From: Planctomycetaceae bacterium
GTDB lineage: Bacteria > Planctomycetota > Planctomycetia > Planctomycetales > Planctomycetaceae
Assembly: GCA_016795125.1 (NCBI GenBank)
Contig: JAEUIG010000659.1
Coordinates: 1-9,071 of the forward strand
Length of the DNA stretch: 9,071 nucleotides
Reading direction: 5' to 3'
Part shown: in pieces, positions 6,654-9,071 of the stretch
How the letters are laid out: the number at the start of each line of letters is the position of its first letter
How positions within the stretch are numbered: the stretch's first letter is position 1
Made by a program: the position numbers and the translations under genes
Notes under the pieces: generated by a model
What the model saw: only the letters and a program-made list of their open reading frames with translations
Told to the model about the DNA's origin: nothing
The model's database searches: none

Positions 6654-7303
6654 CTTCGCCGGAAGGACGGGGGGAGCTCGTAGTTCGGGGATTGCATGGT
6701 AGCAGATCAATGCGATGCCCCTGGTCCCGCATGTCTTCCCCGAAAAAAGTCGCAACATCCAGTTCGATGCCAGTCGGGGAGGGCCGAAATGAGGCGTCCA
6801 GCACACGCGTCCCCGAGTACACGGAACCTGCGGATGGGCTGCACAGCCGGGGTGTGGTCGCCAGTTCGTGCTGGTGTGAATGTTCCGAAAAGCCCGTCAT
6901 TCTCGCCCTTCTCCGCGCAATGTGCTGTCCGACACAACTCGGCACGATCGCGGGGAGAAGGTGGCCGATAGGCCGGATGAGGGGCAACCCACTGGCCGTC
7001 GACGCACAGGCGAGGTGACTGTGATCGATTCCTGGGGAACTGCGGTCGCTACACGAATCGTTCAATCCAGTGCGCAACCTGAACACGTGCACCACCACAA
7101 ACCGCTGACCACACCCGCACAGCAGTCGATCACCGATTCGGCCTTGAAGAGCCTTGCCGATCGGCTACGCTGGAATATCCCACTCCGATCCGTCGCAGCG
7201 CGGCAGCAGGATCGCGCGTTGAATGCCCGTCGGAAACGAATTCGCCGAGCAACCTGCGTCGCCGACGTGGCGCCAGCCTGGATTCAATAACGGGAGCCAA
7301 CCG
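6654..7303. other. Long stretch with no recognisable gene
   Basis: About 650 nt separate the divergent birA and coiled-coil genes. Several frames are open here on both strands, but their translations are rich in Arg, Pro, Ser and His, lack plausible ribosome sites and show no family motif. I therefore see no gene. The region must hold the promoters of both flanking genes. It also contains an imperfect dyad at 6907-6961: CCTTCTCC (6907-6914) pairs with GGAGAAGG (6954-6961), with further short pairings inside. Either a decayed gene or regulatory DNA is possible. Confidence 0.5.
7144..7171 (+). promoter_or_regulatory. Possible sigma-70-type promoter for the coiled-coil gene
   Basis: TTGAAG (7144-7149) and TACGCT (7166-7171) are separated by 16 nt, a fair but imperfect match to the -35/-10 consensus. 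It would leave a leader of about 125 nt before the ATG at 7304. Planctomycete promoters are poorly defined, so this is only a candidate. Confidence 0.25.
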
Positions 7304-8179
7304 ATGTTTCCACCGGTGCACGACGTTCATGTTCGGCCGTCTCGGAGCGCGGTTGCGCGAGCCTGCGCCGGCCTGCTGCTGACGGCTTTCGTCGTGCACA
7401 CCAGCGCGACGCCGGCTGTGTCACAGCAGATCGACATCAATCTCAACCAGCTCTCCCAGGATTTCGCAAACGCACAAGCTGCGGAGCGCGACCGGATCAT
7501 TGCCTCGTGTCGCACGCAAGCGGAAGCCGCGGAGGAAGCCGCTCAGTCGGCGCAGAGCCGGCGCACCGAGTTGGCGGCCAGGTTGGACGAAGCTCGCACG
7601 GCCCAGGAGACCGCGCGAACGGAGGAGTCCGCCCAGAAAAAGGAACAGAAGGCGGCGCTTGCCGAGAAGGAAAAGCTTGAGGAACAGACCTTCGCGGCGC
7701 AAGGGCCGGAGACGGACTATGTCCGCGCCCAGTCGGAATTGAGCGAGGCGCGTGACGCACTGGACGAGGTGATTCGCACGACCCTCTCGCTGCCGCCGCG
7801 CACGAAGCCGGCGACCGAGCAGGAACGCCAGACGGAGCGCGCGAAGTTCACGACGGCCCAGAAGGCCAAGCTCAAGGCCAGCAGCGAGTACCAGGCCGCG
7901 TACGAGCGTGCCAGCACCGGGTTGACGGAATTCAATCGCATTAAGGCCGAGTTGCTCGCCGGCAGCACCGACTACCAGGCCGCCACAGAGAGACTGGCCG
8001 CCGCCGGAGAAGCGGAAGACAAGGCCGCGGCTGAGGCGAAAGCTGCCGGTCTGGAGATTGGCAGGCTGCGCAAAGAACTGAAGACCACGGACACGTCGCT
8101 GGCTGCCGCACGCAGGGCGTTGGCCGACGTCAACCGGTTCCTGGCGTCGATCGGCGCGCCGCGGGATAAGAAGAACTGA
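7304..8179 (+). CDS. Exported coiled-coil protein of unknown function
   Basis: The start at 7304 is well supported by GGGAG (7292-7296) seven bases upstream. The in-frame ATG at 7223 has no such site. The 291-residue product has a longish signal peptide with a hydrophobic core ACAGLLLTAFVV and a likely cut after AVS at residue 40. The rest is almost wholly predicted helix rich in Ala, Glu, Lys, Arg and Gln. It reads as two coiled-coil stretches (about residues 45-160 and 180-285), joined by a break containing LSLPPRTKPATEQE. A single cysteine (C69, in IIASCRTQAE) follows the signal peptide and could link subunits by a disulfide. There is no enzymatic motif, no OmpA or LysM domain and no lipobox. 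A periplasmic structural or envelope-spanning helper role is conceivable but is only inference. The gene converges on the next one with a 16-nt gap. Confidence 0.8.
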   Translation: MFPPVHDVHVRPSRSAVARACAGLLLTAFVVHTSATPAVSQQIDINLNQLSQDFANAQAAERDRIIASCRTQAEAAEEAAQSAQSRRTELAARLDEARTAQETARTEESAQKKEQKAALAEKEKLEEQTFAAQGPETDYVRAQSELSEARDALDEVIRTTLSLPPRTKPATEQERQTERAKFTTAQKAKLKASSEYQAAYERASTGLTEFNRIKAELLAGSTDYQAATERLAAAGEAEDKAAAEAKAAGLEIGRLRKELKTTDTSLAAARRALADVNRFLASIGAPRDKKN

Positions 8180-8195
8180 CGCCGCGACGCTCCGG

Positions 8196-9071
8196 CTACT
8201 CGCGAGGCGGCCCCGAGGTGTCGGTGGCCACGCCCAGACGCGCGTCCAGCCACTCGATATCGACAAACCGCCGCAGCAGCCAGCGGAGCGCCTGGGAGAT
8301 GCGCGGATCGGACAGTTCGCCGCTGCCCGCAGGCGTCCCGTCGACTTGAACAAATCCTGATCGCTCCAATCGGACGCGCCATTTTTCCTGTGCCGCGCGT
8401 TCGTTCACCCGCTCCCGGATTCTCTGCGCCCACACGATGCCGAACTGATCGCGAAAGTCCTGCCAGACCCGGTCAGGTCCGGCTGTGCCGCGGCGCGGGC
8501 GCCTTCCCGACCACCACCCCGCCGCTGCTGCGGCTCCCACGCACCAGACAGCCAGCATGCTCGCGGTCGACAGACCGAGGCCGGCGGCCGACTTGAGCGA
8601 AAACAGGATGATCGCCACCGCCGCCGGCAACAGCGCCGCGACAGACGTCCGGAATCGCGTTCCCGCATAGTTGCCGGCGCCCATCACGAGCACCAGCAGC
8701 ACTCCGGCCAAGGGCGGCGTCTCGAGGATAAAGCTGCCCGGACGTGCACCGGCCATTGCTGCCGCGGCCACCGGCCATCCCAGGACCGCCAGCAGCGGGA
8801 TCAGCACGAACCAGTTCCAGACGGCGACTCCCGGTCGCCGCGCCCCCAGTACCGCAATCAGCGGACACAGCAGCAGTTCGGCGATTCCGTACCACAGCAT
8901 GTCGCTCCAGGGCGAGGCAACGCAGTGGAGCACGCCCGTCAGCAGCCAGCCGGCGGCGACCGCGAGGCTCGCCGCCAGCGACCAGCCCCAGGCAAGCCGC
9001 AAGCTCGTGGGACGAATTGCCGGCCAGGCGGACAGCACGACGAAGACTGCGACGGCGGCCGGCACGATCGT
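8196..9071 (-). CDS. Polytopic membrane protein with C-terminal soluble domain, unknown (5' end possibly missing)
   Basis: The frame stays open to the window edge. GTG 9063-9065 could start it (289 residues), but the gene may begin outside. Numbering from that GTG, about seven hydrophobic segments are seen (roughly residues 3-17, 25-47, 57-74, 80-103, 118-135, 141-160 and 168-186). A basic stretch, GRRPRRGTAG, follows the last segment. The tail of about 100 residues is then soluble and probably cytoplasmic by the positive-inside rule. It contains DRVWQDFRDQFGIVWAQRIRERVN and a basic/aromatic end, QALRWLLRRFVDIEWLDARLG. I do not recognise the family. I vaguely recall similar tails in uncharacterised planctomycete proteins. 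No transporter signature or catalytic motif is evident. Confidence 0.75.
   Translation of the reverse strand, partial: TIVPAAVAVFVVLSAWPAIRPTSLRLAWGWSLAASLAVAAGWLLTGVLHCVASPWSDMLWYGIAELLLCPLIAVLGARRPGVAVWNWFVLIPLLAVLGWPVAAAAMAGARPGSFILETPPLAGVLLVLVMGAGNYAGTRFRTSVAALLPAAVAIILFSLKSAAGLGLSTASMLAVWCVGAAAAAGWWSGRRPRRGTAGPDRVWQDFRDQFGIVWAQRIRERVNERAAQEKWRVRLERSGFVQVDGTPAGSGELSDPRISQALRWLLRRFVDIEWLDARLGVATDTSGPPRE

Noticed and set aside
6761..6770. AGTTCGATGC resembling a tRNA T-loop
   Set aside because: The flanking bases do not form a T stem and no acceptor or anticodon arms are found.
6654..6806. N-terminal extension of birA to an ATG at 6806
   Set aside because: The extra 51 residues resemble non-coding translation. 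BirA proteins begin shortly before the STN motif, as with ATG 6653.
6880..7290. 136-codon + strand open frame in the gene-free region
   Set aside because: It has no ribosome site, no motif and a biased composition, and overlapping frames are equally open.
8183..8204. CGCGA/TCGCG hairpin between the convergent 7304-8179 and 8196-9071 genes
   Set aside because: There are only five pairs with a 12-nt loop and no T run, so it is weak as a terminator in DNA this GC-rich.
7421..8353. 310-codon open frame on the - strand opposite the coiled-coil gene
   Set aside because: The + strand frame has a signal peptide and a good ribosome site. The - frame is an Arg/Gly/Leu-rich mirror of the Ala/Glu codons.

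Overview
The window is high-GC bacterial DNA that most likely comes from a planctomycete (Planctomycetota). The evidence is a Tat-exported DUF1501 protein, a TolB-like propeller fused to a LamG domain, a squalene-cyclase-like toroid carrying a haem-c type CxxCH motif, and many gene-border palindromes. All of these are typical of that phylum. This is inferred from gene content; no rRNA or other phylogenetic marker is present.

Layout, left to right. (1) 1-918 (+): the 3' part of a five-bladed-propeller, glycosidase-like protein, cut by the window edge. (2) 932-1013: a purine-rich palindromic repeat. (3) 1114-2136 (+): an exported alpha/alpha-toroid protein with CxxCH. (4) 2141-2683: a small cassette made of a GxxExxY-family (PD-(D/E)XK-like) gene between two imperfect 34-bp inverted repeats. 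It fills almost the whole gap between genes that would otherwise be about 21 nt apart. (5) 2701-4080 (+): the DUF1501 protein. (6) 4081-4173: three small hairpins in a row. (7) 4194-5804 (+): the exported TolB-like/LamG protein. (8) 5814-5876: a perfect 24-bp inverted repeat between convergent genes. (9) 5889-6653 (-): biotin-protein ligase (BirA, catalytic part only). (10) 6654-7303: about 650 nt with no convincing gene, ending in a possible promoter. (11) 7304-8179 (+): an exported coiled-coil protein of unknown function. (12) 8196-9071 (-): a polytopic membrane protein of unknown function, cut at its 5' end by the window edge.

How the genes relate. The four + strand genes in the left half mostly encode exported or surface-associated proteins and share an orientation, so they may form a loose transcription unit, although repeats interrupt three of its gaps. 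BirA is the only clear housekeeping enzyme. It attaches biotin to carboxylase carrier domains and has no evident tie to its neighbours. The most interesting structure is the inverted-repeat-bounded GxxExxY cassette. Its reading frame appears to lack a proper start: the best ATG is out of frame by one base. A gene-less palindrome built from similar CAGAG words lies upstream.
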